Shown here piece by piece: positions 7,542 through 15,150 of a DNA stretch of 64,000 nt. A model generated the notes under the pieces. That model was not told where the DNA came from and ran no database searches. It saw only the letters and a list, made by a program, of their open reading frames with translations. The position numbers and the translations under genes are program-made. How positions within the stretch are numbered: position 1 is the stretch's first letter; the number at the start of each line of letters is the position of its first letter. Origin of the DNA: Niastella vici. GTDB lineage: Bacteria > Bacteroidota > Bacteroidia > Chitinophagales > Chitinophagaceae. The stretch is taken from positions 558,001-622,000 of the forward strand of contig NZ_LVYD01000001.1 in NCBI RefSeq assembly GCF_002077945.1, given 5' to 3'.

Positions 7542-7940
7542 ATGAACTACAACAAGTCATGCGCCGCAAAAGGCGAACATTACGGAGGCAGTCACCGGCA
7601 CCTGCCTTACCGGAGTATGCAACGGGCTGCCGTCAATGTGTACAAGACCGATACCAGCTACGAAATGCTGGTGTTTGCGCCGGGTCGTATTAAAGAGCAT
7701 TTTTCCATTGATGTAAGCGGAAGAGAGCTCACCATTTCCTACACGCCACCCGAAGGCTTTCCCCGTCCCGACTGGGTTCAACGCGAATACAGCCGCGGTG
7801 GTTTTGTGAGAACCTTTTTGCTGAACGACAGCGTGGATACCGCCCGCATTTCAGCGAAATATGTTGATGGTGTGCTGGAAGTTAGCCTTCCGCTGACTGA
7901 AGGAAGCACCGCTCCAAAACAGGAAATACCCATTAGCTGA
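7542..7940 (+). CDS. Hsp20/alpha-crystallin family small heat shock protein
   Basis: 132 residues from ATG 7542, which follows an A/G-rich stretch. The longer frame from 7437 is rejected because it would overlap the divergent GreA-like gene and add an unusual extension. The alpha-crystallin domain runs from about residue 30 (RAAVNVYKTDTSYEMLVFAPG) to about 118, with VDGVLEVSLPL carrying the family's G-V-L core motif. Such proteins are ATP-independent holdase chaperones that form oligomers. The C-terminal IPIS resembles the I-x-I anchor used in oligomer contacts. It is a single transcription unit with a strong terminator. Confidence 0.85.
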   Translation: MNYNKSCAAKGEHYGGSHRHLPYRSMQRAAVNVYKTDTSYEMLVFAPGRIKEHFSIDVSGRELTISYTPPEGFPRPDWVQREYSRGGFVRTFLLNDSVDTARISAKYVDGVLEVSLPLTEGSTAPKQEIPIS

Positions 7941-7963
7941 GTTACATGCATCAGATGAACTAT

Positions 7964-7995
7964 AACCCTCCCGGCCTGCCGGGAGGGTTTTTTAT
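7964..7995 (+). terminator. intrinsic terminator after the Hsp20 gene
   Basis: Perfect 12-bp stem AACCCTCCCGGC/GCCGGGAGGGTT (7964-7975 with 7978-7989) followed by a run of T. Confidence 0.92.
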
Positions 7996-8105
7996 TTATG
8001 GGTTTATCATTATTGTTAAAATAATCTAAAAGCGGGTTGATATTCAAAAAAGATTTATGTAATGGGAAAAATCGGGCATCTGGTATAAAATATAAAACCA
8101 CTTTT

Positions 8106-9293
8106 ATGAACACCCTGTATAAGCTGTTTGCAAGTTGTCTTTTTATCATTGGCGCCATGACGCTTATGTATTCAAAAAAACCGCCTGTAAAACAAAAAGG
8201 CGCAAATACCATTTCATCGCCGCAATTAGCCAACCCACATCGCCAAAAGAAAGTACAGATAGCCGTGCTGCTCGATGTGAGCAATAGTATGGATGGCCTT
8301 ATTGGGCAGGCAAAGGCCCAATTATGGAATATGGTAAGCGTATTGGGTAAAGCCACCTGTAATGATGTTGCCCCCACTGTTGAGATAGCGCTGTATGAAT
8401 ATGGCCGCCCATCCAATGATGCAAAGGCTGGCTATGTAAAACAGATCAATTATTTTACCCGTGACCTCGATGAAGTATCACGCAATTTGTTCAGGCTTAC
8501 TACCAATGGTGGCGATGAATACTGCGGCCATGTTATGTACACTTCATTAACCAGTTTGGAATGGGACAGCAACCCCGATGATTATAAAGTTATTTTCATA
8601 GCCGGTAATGAAGATTTTTTACAGGGCGATATCTCCTACACCCAGGCCTGTGCAGAAGCCAAAAAGAAAGGCGTGATCATAAATACCATTTATTGTGGCG
8701 ACCGCAACCAGGGTATTCGCGAACACTGGAACCTGGGTAGTGAATGCGGTACCGGCAGCTTTACCAATATTAATCAAAACGCCGAAATGATAGATGTTGC
8801 TACTCCTTACGATACTATATTGTTTCAATTGAACATTCAATTAAACGGAACTTATATTGGGTATGGACAAACCGGCCGGGCATCCATGGCGAAACAGGAA
8901 GAAGTTGATAAAATGAATTACGGAATGAATAAGGCTGCTGCCGCCAAGCGGGTTTCAGTGAAAGGGAAAACGCAGTTGTATAATAATTCCAGTTGGGACC
9001 TGGTTGATGCCAGCCAGGCCGACCCTGCCATTGTTGAAAAGGTAGACCTCAATACCCTGCCAGCATCATTAAAGTCAAAAAGCCGGGCTGAAATAAAACA
9101 GATCGTAATAACGAAAAGCAATGAGCGTACAGCTATTCAAAAGCAGATCGCCACTGTTTCTGCAAAAAGGGAAACATACCTTGCTTCAGAAAAAGCAAAA
9201 CAATCAACGAAGACCAATGAACAAACCCTGGAAACTGAAATTGAAAAAATAATCAGGCAACAGGCTAAAAAGTACAACCTGGTGATCCAATAA
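8106..9293 (+). CDS. secreted VWA-domain protein
   Basis: 395 residues from ATG 8106; the upstream extension to 8037 is unlikely because MNTLYKLFASCLFIIGAMTLMYS is a normal N-terminal signal or anchor sequence. A von Willebrand factor A domain spans about residues 55-245, with a complete metal site: DVSNSMDG (DxSxS), a threonine in RLTTNGGDEYCGH, and IFIAGNED in the third position. A charged helical tail (about 330-395, KSNERTAIQKQI ... EKIIRQQAKKYN) could be a coiled coil. VWA domains of this type bind protein ligands through a divalent metal. The protein is probably exported; its partner is not evident and no MoxR ATPase gene is nearby. Confidence 0.82.
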   Translation: MNTLYKLFASCLFIIGAMTLMYSKKPPVKQKGANTISSPQLANPHRQKKVQIAVLLDVSNSMDGLIGQAKAQLWNMVSVLGKATCNDVAPTVEIALYEYGRPSNDAKAGYVKQINYFTRDLDEVSRNLFRLTTNGGDEYCGHVMYTSLTSLEWDSNPDDYKVIFIAGNEDFLQGDISYTQACAEAKKKGVIINTIYCGDRNQGIREHWNLGSECGTGSFTNINQNAEMIDVATPYDTILFQLNIQLNGTYIGYGQTGRASMAKQEEVDKMNYGMNKAAAAKRVSVKGKTQLYNNSSWDLVDASQADPAIVEKVDLNTLPASLKSKSRAEIKQIVITKSNERTAIQKQIATVSAKRETYLASEKAKQSTKTNEQTLETEIEKIIRQQAKKYNLVIQ

Positions 9294-9322
9294 CAGCTTA
9301 GGACGGTTCTCTAAATAAAAAC

Positions 9323-9361
9323 AGCGGAGGTAGTTAATATTGGTAATTAACTATCTCCGCT
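9323..9361. terminator. bidirectional terminator between the VWA and DUF3127 genes
   Basis: Long hairpin with stem AGCGGAG/CTCCGCT extended inward by TAGTTAAT/ATTAACTA. It lies between two converging genes and has A/T-rich flanks on both sides. Confidence 0.75.
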
Positions 9362-9381
9362 AATCTTTTATGTTCATTTCA

Positions 9382-9741
9382 TTAAAATGGCAGATCGTCG
9401 TCACCGGCGGGTGATGCTGTAAAGGTGCCCGGCATATCATTGTAGCTGGCATTTGTACCAGGTGCATTGCCCCCGGCACTTTTGGCAACCATTTTCCAGG
9501 CTTTTACATCAGTATACCAACGACCATTGTATTCCCGGCTTTCCACATCAAAGGAAACATCAACCAGGTCGCCGGTTTTAAAACTGCCCATATCAATTTT
9601 ATCGCCCCAAACAGCGATACATACTTTTTTAGGATAATTATCGCCGGTTTCAAGAATGAATTCCTGCTTCTTCCAGGTACCATTTTTTCCCTGTCCCGAT
9701 TGAACCGGTAAGAACTGAATAATTTTGCCGCTGATGTCCAT
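9382..9741 (-). CDS. DUF3127 OB-fold-like protein with SSB-type acidic tail
   Basis: A 119-residue protein. The core (1-90) with MDISGKIIQFLPVQSGQGKNGTWKKQEFILET, VCIAVWGDK and GDLVDVSFDVESREYNGRWYTDVKAWKM matches DUF3127, a Bacteroidota family with an OB-fold resembling single-strand DNA-binding proteins. A flexible Gly/Ser/Thr linker follows and the chain ends DDDLPF. This closely resembles the acidic tip (DDDIPF) by which SSB recruits repair and replication enzymes. I infer a single-strand nucleic acid binding role, possibly with SSB-like partners. A TACCTTTG box at 9770-9777 lies 28 bases upstream. Confidence 0.85.
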   Translation of the reverse strand: MDISGKIIQFLPVQSGQGKNGTWKKQEFILETGDNYPKKVCIAVWGDKIDMGSFKTGDLVDVSFDVESREYNGRWYTDVKAWKMVAKSAGGNAPGTNASYNDMPGTFTASPAGDDDLPF

Positions 9742-9769
9742 AAGTAATATTTTTCTGTTATAACCTCGC

Positions 9770-9777
9770 CAAAGGTA
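9770..9777 (-). promoter_or_regulatory. -7 element of the DUF3127 gene
   Basis: TACCTTTG on the minus strand matches TAnnTTTG, 28 bases upstream of the ATG. No TTG is seen 19 bp further upstream. Confidence 0.5.
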
Positions 9778-9850
9778 TGTTTACCATTTCCATTTTAGAA
9801 AATGGTACTGCACAATTTTTTAACAGGCTTTAAACAGGGATAATTATCAT

Positions 9851-9885
9851 AAAAAGCCCCGTTCGCCAGCTGGTGAACGGGGCTT
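9851..9885 (-). terminator. intrinsic terminator after the 105-residue hypothetical gene
   Basis: Stem AAGCCCCGTTC/GAACGGGGCTT (9854-9864 with 9875-9885), with CCAG/CTGG partly closing the loop and a T run on the minus-strand side. Confidence 0.9.
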
Positions 9886-9912
9886 CGTTTACATATTTTA
9901 CACGGGAATATA

Positions 9913-10230
9913 TTATGCTGCCATTCTGCTGTATAGCTGATCGCCAATAGCTTCAGCCACTTTAGGTGGAATATTATGCGCAGCAGACCCTCTGTCGATG
10001 GCGGTTATTCGCTTCGTTACCGGATGCCATCCAAAAATATACACCGGACTTCCATTCACACTTACCCGGTATTGGATTTCCATAGTGTAGGTTTGAAATG
10101 AGGTGGCTTTTACAAACAACGGAGTTTCGTCAACCACCATTTCAAACTCTTCTGTTCTTGTTACTTGCTTTTTTGTTTTCAAAAGAACCTCCCTTTTTAA
10201 AATGTAAAGAATACAGTGTTTTCCCAACAA
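9913..10230 (-). CDS. hypothetical protein, 105 residues
   Basis: I do not recognise this protein. It is soluble, with beta-strand-like segments in the middle (ATSFQTYTMEIQYRVSVNGSPVYIFGWHPVTKRITAIDRG) and a short helical C-terminus (PPKVAEAIGDQLYSRM). The start is uncertain: the first 16 residues (MLGKHCILYILKREVL) look unlike the rest, and a TTG at about residue 17 (LKTKKQVTRTEEFEM) may be the real start. A good terminator directly downstream supports a real transcript. It stands alone between DUF3127 and the small basic protein gene, both on the same strand. Confidence 0.6.
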   Translation of the reverse strand: MLGKHCILYILKREVLLKTKKQVTRTEEFEMVVDETPLFVKATSFQTYTMEIQYRVSVNGSPVYIFGWHPVTKRITAIDRGSAAHNIPPKVAEAIGDQLYSRMAA

Positions 10231-10371
10231 CTATGCCGGAATAGCCATGCCACACCATGGAATGGCACTGTATTTTTTTCACATTTTTTTAGTGATTCTT
10301 TCCAGAGCGTATAATGCTGCACGCCCGATGGTAAGTGGGTATTTTAAACATCAATATGAGGAACCGTAACG

Positions 10372-10524
10372 TTATGAACCCCTTTGTGCACGACCGGTAA
10401 CACGGGTTGATTTGGCAGCTCCTTTAGAATTGCTTTTCCCTTTGGCTGGAATGGGTGATTGTTTCCCTGCAGTGGAGTTGCCTTTCTTTTTGTCTTTATT
10501 CTTATTTGTGTTAAACAGTGACAT
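10372..10524 (-). CDS. small basic protein, 50 residues, function unknown
   Basis: An ATG at 10522-10524 opens a 50-codon frame to TAA at 10372-10374. The product begins MSLFNTNKNKDKKKGNST and is dominated by Lys, Ser, Gly and Ala, ending VTGRAQRGS. It has no hydrophobic core and is probably disordered and nucleic-acid- or ribosome-associated. This is inferred only from its composition. The codons look like those of the neighbours. I do not recognise the family. Confidence 0.5.
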   Translation of the reverse strand: MSLFNTNKNKDKKKGNSTAGKQSPIPAKGKSNSKGAAKSTRVTGRAQRGS

Positions 10525-10941
10525 ACAATTCAATTTTAACGGGTAAAGTTACAAAAGCATAATAATATGGAATCACATTCCAGGAAGTGTTCAATATAAC
10601 GAATTCTCCCAAGTAAACGTATATGGCACTGTTCATTACCCTGAAATTGGGAAAGTTTTACAAAATAAAAAAAGTCATCCTGCAACAGATGACTTTTCCT
10701 TTTTCATGGCTTGAACCCTGATAGAAATACTTAAAACTTACTAACCCGGTCAATCAATGGATTCGTTCCTTGTCGTAAACTAACGCTCGTTTTTCTATAA
10801 TCTTCTGTAATTCAGTCAATAGCGACCCATTCCCGACAATTATTCGGTAACACCCCACAAATTTACAATAAATTTCTTAAAATATTCTTGCTTTCAGAAT
10901 TTTATTCAGAAAAACATTAGTTTTACAGAAAATTCATCGGA
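10525..10941. other. intergenic region with one hairpin
   Basis: An AT-rich gap between the small basic protein (minus) and Lrp (plus). It holds the hairpin AAAAGTCATC/GATGACTTTT (10670-10697), with T runs on both sides, so it could terminate a short transcript in either direction. No convincing -33/-7 pair was found; TAGTTTTA near 10918 is a weak candidate -7 for the Lrp gene. Nothing else is recognisable. Confidence 0.5.
10670..10697. terminator. terminator-type hairpin in the gap before the Lrp gene
   Basis: Perfect 10-bp stem AAAAGTCATC/GATGACTTTT with an 8-base loop and T-rich tails on both strands. No annotated gene ends directly at it, so it may close a short untranslated RNA. Confidence 0.5.
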
Positions 10942-11412
10942 ATGGATGTCGTTTTAGATAATACCGATCTACAGATCCTGGAACGTATGCAGGCCAATGC
11001 CCGCATTTCAAATGCCGATCTGGCCCGCGAATTAAATATGGCCCCATCAGCCGTTCTGGAACGGGTAAAAAAACTGGAGCAAAAAAAAGTGATCCAGGGG
11101 TATACCACCCAAATCAATCCCGCCACAGTTCAGCAAAAATTACTGGCCTTTATTTTTATTCGTTCCTCTGAAGGTTTTACCTGCAGCAGCAACACGGCCC
11201 AGGCATTAGCGGCTATCCCTGAGGTACAGGAGGTACATCATATTGCCGGTGAAGATTGTTATCTCATAAAAGTTCGTACGGCAGATTCTTCGTCCCTCAT
11301 GAATCTGATGCGGCAGCAGCTGCAAAAGATCCCTAACATCGCATCCACTAAAACAACCATCGTTTTGGAAACCGTGAAAGAGCAACAACAATTGGTGATT
11401 CCTAAAATTTAA
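10942..11412 (+). CDS. Lrp/AsnC-family transcriptional regulator
   Basis: 156 residues. The N-terminal helix-turn-helix (about 5-55: DLQILERMQANARISNADLARELNMAP, then VLERVKKLEQKKVIQGY) and the C-terminal RAM/AsnC ligand-binding domain (about 75-145: FIFIRSS, IPEVQEVHHIAGEDCYLIKVR) are both complete. Members bind amino acids or related metabolites and form octamers. The EamA-family exporter gene follows after only 4 bases, so the regulator probably controls export of its own ligand, by analogy with Lrp-type genes next to amino acid exporters. The specific ligand is unknown. Confidence 0.93.
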   Translation: MDVVLDNTDLQILERMQANARISNADLARELNMAPSAVLERVKKLEQKKVIQGYTTQINPATVQQKLLAFIFIRSSEGFTCSSNTAQALAAIPEVQEVHHIAGEDCYLIKVRTADSSSLMNLMRQQLQKIPNIASTKTTIVLETVKEQQQLVIPKI

Positions 11413-11416
11413 CTGT

Positions 11417-12421
11417 ATGTCGATTGATGCAAAAAGAAGCGCTTCTCCTTTAATGGTAGTAATTGCCTTTGCAACCGTTTACCTGGTATGGGGCTCAACG
11501 TATTTCTTTATTCAACGCGCCATTGAACACATACCACCTTTTATCCTCGGCGCCATTCGTTTTATTATTGCCGGTGGGCTATTACTCGGCTACTGCGCTA
11601 TTAAAGGGGAAAAGTTATTTAATTGGTCACATATAAAACCGGCATTAGTGAGCGGTTTCCTGATGTTATTCATTGGGAACGGCGCAGTGATCTGGGCCGA
11701 ACAATCACTCGCCAGTTCGCTCGTTGCCGTACTGGTTTCATCGGCGCCCATCTGGTTTGTTGTACTTGATAAACCAAAATGGAAAGAAAACCTTACCAGC
11801 CGCAACACTATAATAGGTTTGATCGTCGGCTTCATTGGCGTGATCCTGTTGTTCAGCGAGCAAACATCCAAAGCATTGGGAGCCGGCAATGGCCACCAGG
11901 TAATTGGATTGATCGTGCTGATCATCGGTGCCATGAGCTGGGCCGGCGGTTCTTTATATAGCAAATACAAATCGAAATCAAATTCTGCCACCGTAAATAC
12001 GGCCTGGCAAATGTTGGCAGCCGGTATTGCTTTTATTCCGGGCAGCTTTTTAAATAACGAATGGAGCTCATTTGATATACACTCGGTAACAGCCAGCTCC
12101 TGGTTCTCCCTGTTCTACCTCATCACAATGGGATCACTGGCCGGTTTCAGCGCCTACGTTTGGTTATTGCAGGTACGGTCAGCCACACAGGTAAGCACTT
12201 ATGCTTATGTAAATCCCGTTGTGGCCGTTTTATTAGGCGTGATATTCGCCGGCGAGCAAATGACCTTTTTGCAAATTGCCGGACTGGCAGTTATTCTATT
12301 GAGCGTGCTGTTGATAAACCTCGCCAAATATCGCCAGGAGAAAAAAGCAGCAGCCAATTCGGCGGCTTCTTCCATAAAGAATAATATTATTAGCGCTGAC
12401 AGGCAAAAAGCGCTGGTATAA
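11417..12421 (+). CDS. EamA-family (DMT) permease, likely amino acid or metabolite exporter
   Basis: 334 residues with ten hydrophobic segments arranged as two EamA repeats (about 12-145 and 160-305). The first repeat opens VYLVWGSTYFFIQRAI, the pattern of the RhaT/YedA-like drug/metabolite transporter group. The C-terminus is a polar tail (RQEKKAAANSAASS). The ATG is 4 bases after the Lrp-type regulator, indicating an operon. The pairing suggests efflux of an amino acid or related compound; the substrate cannot be inferred. A very stable terminator follows. Confidence 0.9.
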   Translation: MSIDAKRSASPLMVVIAFATVYLVWGSTYFFIQRAIEHIPPFILGAIRFIIAGGLLLGYCAIKGEKLFNWSHIKPALVSGFLMLFIGNGAVIWAEQSLASSLVAVLVSSAPIWFVVLDKPKWKENLTSRNTIIGLIVGFIGVILLFSEQTSKALGAGNGHQVIGLIVLIIGAMSWAGGSLYSKYKSKSNSATVNTAWQMLAAGIAFIPGSFLNNEWSSFDIHSVTASSWFSLFYLITMGSLAGFSAYVWLLQVRSATQVSTYAYVNPVVAVLLGVIFAGEQMTFLQIAGLAVILLSVLLINLAKYRQEKKAAANSAASSIKNNIISADRQKALV

Positions 12422-12743
12422 GTAAATCATAGTTAATTACAACCGGCCGGTCCCTTTCGCCGATTCGCGAAACAGGACCGGCCGGTTCTTTTTTGGCCAG
12501 GGCTCGCTCCTGTAAAGTTTTGTGTTAATTCGGCAGGCCGGCTTTTGTAGCTGTGGGTTTAATTGTATCTTGTGGTGAACCCCATTATGTTTGCCCGTCC
12601 GTAGTTTTAACGAAGGCGGGCAGAAACTTAGAACTTTTCTTCCCTACCGTTGAAAATAATAGGGCTTATTACTATTTTTAACACCGTTCCAAACATTAGC
12701 TTTTTTAATATTTAACGAGAACTGTACCTATAATCTCTGATCT
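12422..12743. other. intergenic region before the PBP1A gene
   Basis: Besides the EamA terminator, it contains an imperfect palindrome around 12591-12622 (TGCCCG ... CGGGCA with TCCG/CGAAGG inside), of the kind seen as dispersed hairpin repeats. No clear TAnnTTTG box was found upstream of the PBP1A gene. Confidence 0.4.
12441..12494 (+). terminator. intrinsic terminator after the EamA gene
   Basis: Perfect 13-bp stem AACCGGCCGGTCC/GGACCGGCCGGTT (12441-12453 with 12475-12487) followed by a T run. Confidence 0.92.
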
Positions 12744-15065
12744 ATGAAAAAGGGAGTAAAAATCTTCTGGTGGGTCTTTTTTAGCGGACTGTTATTGGGG
12801 ATCCTGTTAATAGTTTCCGCCAATATCGGTTTATTGGGCAAAATGCCTTCCATTAAAGAATTATCCAACCCAACCGCCCTCATTGCCAGCCAGGTTTATG
12901 CTGAAGACGGTACGCTCATGGGCAAATACCTCATCGAAGACCGTATTGATGTTGAATATAAAGATATCAGCCAGGAGGTAATAAAGGCGCTGATCGCTAC
13001 CGAAGATGAACGTTTTCGTGAACATAATGGCATCGACGCTCGCTCACTCATCCGCTCCTTTGCTTCTTTTGGTACCAGTGGTGGCGCCAGTACCATTACC
13101 ATGCAAACAGCCAAAAACCTGTTTACCGAAGGTTGGGGCACCCGCAATATTGTGCTGCGTATAATCCAGAAATTGAAAGAAGCCATTATTGCTGTAAAGC
13201 TGGAGCGCAATTTTTCGAAAGAAGAGATCATTACGCTTTACCTGAATACCGTTGCATTTGGAGATAATGTTTACGGCATCAAGAATGCCGCTAAAACTTT
13301 TTTCCAGAAAGAGCCTGACGAGTTAACTACTTCAGAAGCTGCCGTGCTGGTGGGCATGGTGAACGGTGAGATCTACAATCCGCGCCGTTTTCCCGAAAGG
13401 GCAAAATCAAGACGGAACACCGTATTGCACCAAATGGTTAGAAACGGTGTTTTAACCGAACCACAAGCCCTTGCATTAGACAAAGAACCCATAAAACTGA
13501 ATTATAAGAAGCTGAATGAAAATAACGGGCTCGCGCCTTATTTCCGCGGCGTGTTGGGTGAGGAATTAAAAAAATGGTGTAAGGATCATGAAAACCCGGC
13601 CACCGGCAAGCCTTACAATTTATACAAGGATGGATTGAGGATTTATACCACCATCAATCCACGTATGCAGCAGTATGCCGAAGATGCCGTATCAAAGCAT
13701 ATTGCCTATATGCAGAAGATCCTGATAGCACAAAAGAATATCAAGAACGGGTCAGTATGGAAGGATCATGAAAATGTGCTGGAAGCAGCCATGAAACAAA
13801 GCGATCGCTGGAAGAATATGAAAAAAAATGGCGCCAGCGATGATGAGATCCGCCAGGCATTTAATACCAAAACACAAATGAGCGTGTTTGCCTGGAACAA
13901 TAAGCACGAAATAGATACTTTAATGACGCCATACGATAGCATTAAATATTGCCGGGCCATGTTACAGGCCGGTTTTATGGCCATGGACCCGCAAACCGGC
14001 GCTATAAAAGCCTGGGTGGGCGGCATTGATTTTAAAACTTACAAATACGATCATGTTAACCTCAATACAAAACGGCAGGTAGGCAGTACCATCAAGCCAT
14101 TGTTGTATGGAATGGCCATTGAAAATGGGGGTTTTACCCCTTCTACTCCCGTAGAAGATGTACAACAGAATTTTGAAGGGTTCGGCAATGTACCGGCTAC
14201 CACAGCATCATGCTCGAACCAAACCATGCCCATGGCCGAAGCGCTTGCCCAATCACGTAACTGTGCCACCGCTTACATTATGAAACAGCTGGGCAATAAA
14301 GGCAACGACGCTGCCGTGCGCTTTGTTGAATTTTTGAAAAACGTGGGGGTGCAAACCAATATTGAACCCGTGCCGGCCATATGCCTGGGTAGTGGTGAAA
14401 CCTCTTTATACGAAATGATGCAGGCATACAGCATGTTCCCGGCGGGTGGTTTTTCAGTAAAACCCATGTACCTTACCCGTATTGAAGATAAAAATGGCAA
14501 CGTGCTGCAATCGTTTACTTCTGAACGTAAAGAAGTGATCAGCGCTTCTACTGCTTATAATATCATTACCATGATGAATGGGGTAATGAAGTTTGGTACT
14601 GGTAAACGGGCAGCCAGTTATGGCATCAATGTTACAAATGTTTCCGGTAAAACCGGTACCACCAATGATAACAGTGATGCCTGGTTCATGGGTTACACCC
14701 CGCAATTGTTGTGTGGCGTATGGACGGGTTGCGACGACCGCTTCATCCGCTTCAGCAGCACGGCTGTTGGCCAGGGTTCCTCTGTGGCCTTACCCGTTTG
14801 GGCTTATTTCTATTCAAGCTGCCTGAAGGATAAGAACACCGGACTGGATAGTAAGGTTGGTTTTGTTAGACCAGAGGGGATGGCCTTGGATTCAGTTCCC
14901 GATTGGACTAAAAATGCACCAACTATTATTAATGAGGGTGTCGAAAATGCTGGAGGCAGCGCCACTGCAGATGATTATAAAGACATGCCGGCGCAACCTA
15001 CTCCTGCTGGTACTAAAAAAGACACCGTTCCTAAAGGTGGCGCACCCAAAGCAAGCGATTATTAA
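12744..15065 (+). CDS. penicillin-binding protein 1A (bifunctional transglycosylase/transpeptidase)
   Basis: 773 residues, one N-terminal TM anchor (about 8-28). The GT51 glycosyltransferase domain (about 45-230) has the catalytic glutamate in ATEDERF (E87), the second motif TITMQTAKNLF, and RNFSKEEIITLYLN. The transpeptidase domain (about 400-690) has S448-T-I-K (SxxK), S504-R-N (SxN) and K636-T-G (KTG). All catalytic motifs are intact. It polymerises glycan strands and cross-links peptides on the periplasmic side of the inner membrane. The C-terminal tail is Pro/Ala/Lys-rich and low in complexity. It is a single-gene unit with its own terminator. Confidence 0.96.
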   Translation: MKKGVKIFWWVFFSGLLLGILLIVSANIGLLGKMPSIKELSNPTALIASQVYAEDGTLMGKYLIEDRIDVEYKDISQEVIKALIATEDERFREHNGIDARSLIRSFASFGTSGGASTITMQTAKNLFTEGWGTRNIVLRIIQKLKEAIIAVKLERNFSKEEIITLYLNTVAFGDNVYGIKNAAKTFFQKEPDELTTSEAAVLVGMVNGEIYNPRRFPERAKSRRNTVLHQMVRNGVLTEPQALALDKEPIKLNYKKLNENNGLAPYFRGVLGEELKKWCKDHENPATGKPYNLYKDGLRIYTTINPRMQQYAEDAVSKHIAYMQKILIAQKNIKNGSVWKDHENVLEAAMKQSDRWKNMKKNGASDDEIRQAFNTKTQMSVFAWNNKHEIDTLMTPYDSIKYCRAMLQAGFMAMDPQTGAIKAWVGGIDFKTYKYDHVNLNTKRQVGSTIKPLLYGMAIENGGFTPSTPVEDVQQNFEGFGNVPATTASCSNQTMPMAEALAQSRNCATAYIMKQLGNKGNDAAVRFVEFLKNVGVQTNIEPVPAICLGSGETSLYEMMQAYSMFPAGGFSVKPMYLTRIEDKNGNVLQSFTSERKEVISASTAYNIITMMNGVMKFGTGKRAASYGINVTNVSGKTGTTNDNSDAWFMGYTPQLLCGVWTGCDDRFIRFSSTAVGQGSSVALPVWAYFYSSCLKDKNTGLDSKVGFVRPEGMALDSVPDWTKNAPTIINEGVENAGGSATADDYKDMPAQPTPAGTKKDTVPKGGAPKASDY

Positions 15066-15085
15066 TAAATGATTAAGCTATACCG

Positions 15086-15121
15086 GGGCCGGCTAAAAGT
15101 TTTTAGTCGGCCCTTTTTCTT
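15086..15121 (+). terminator. intrinsic terminator after the PBP1A gene
   Basis: 13-bp stem GGGCCGGCTAAAA/TTTTAGTCGGCCC with one G-T pair, followed by TTTTTCTTTT. Confidence 0.88.
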
Positions 15122-15150
15122 TTAATTTGCTGTCCGATAATTATACCTGC

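Noticed and set aside
12591-12622. imperfect palindrome before the PBP1A gene as a possible mobile element
   Set aside because: Too short and without a second copy recognised in the window; noted only as a hairpin.
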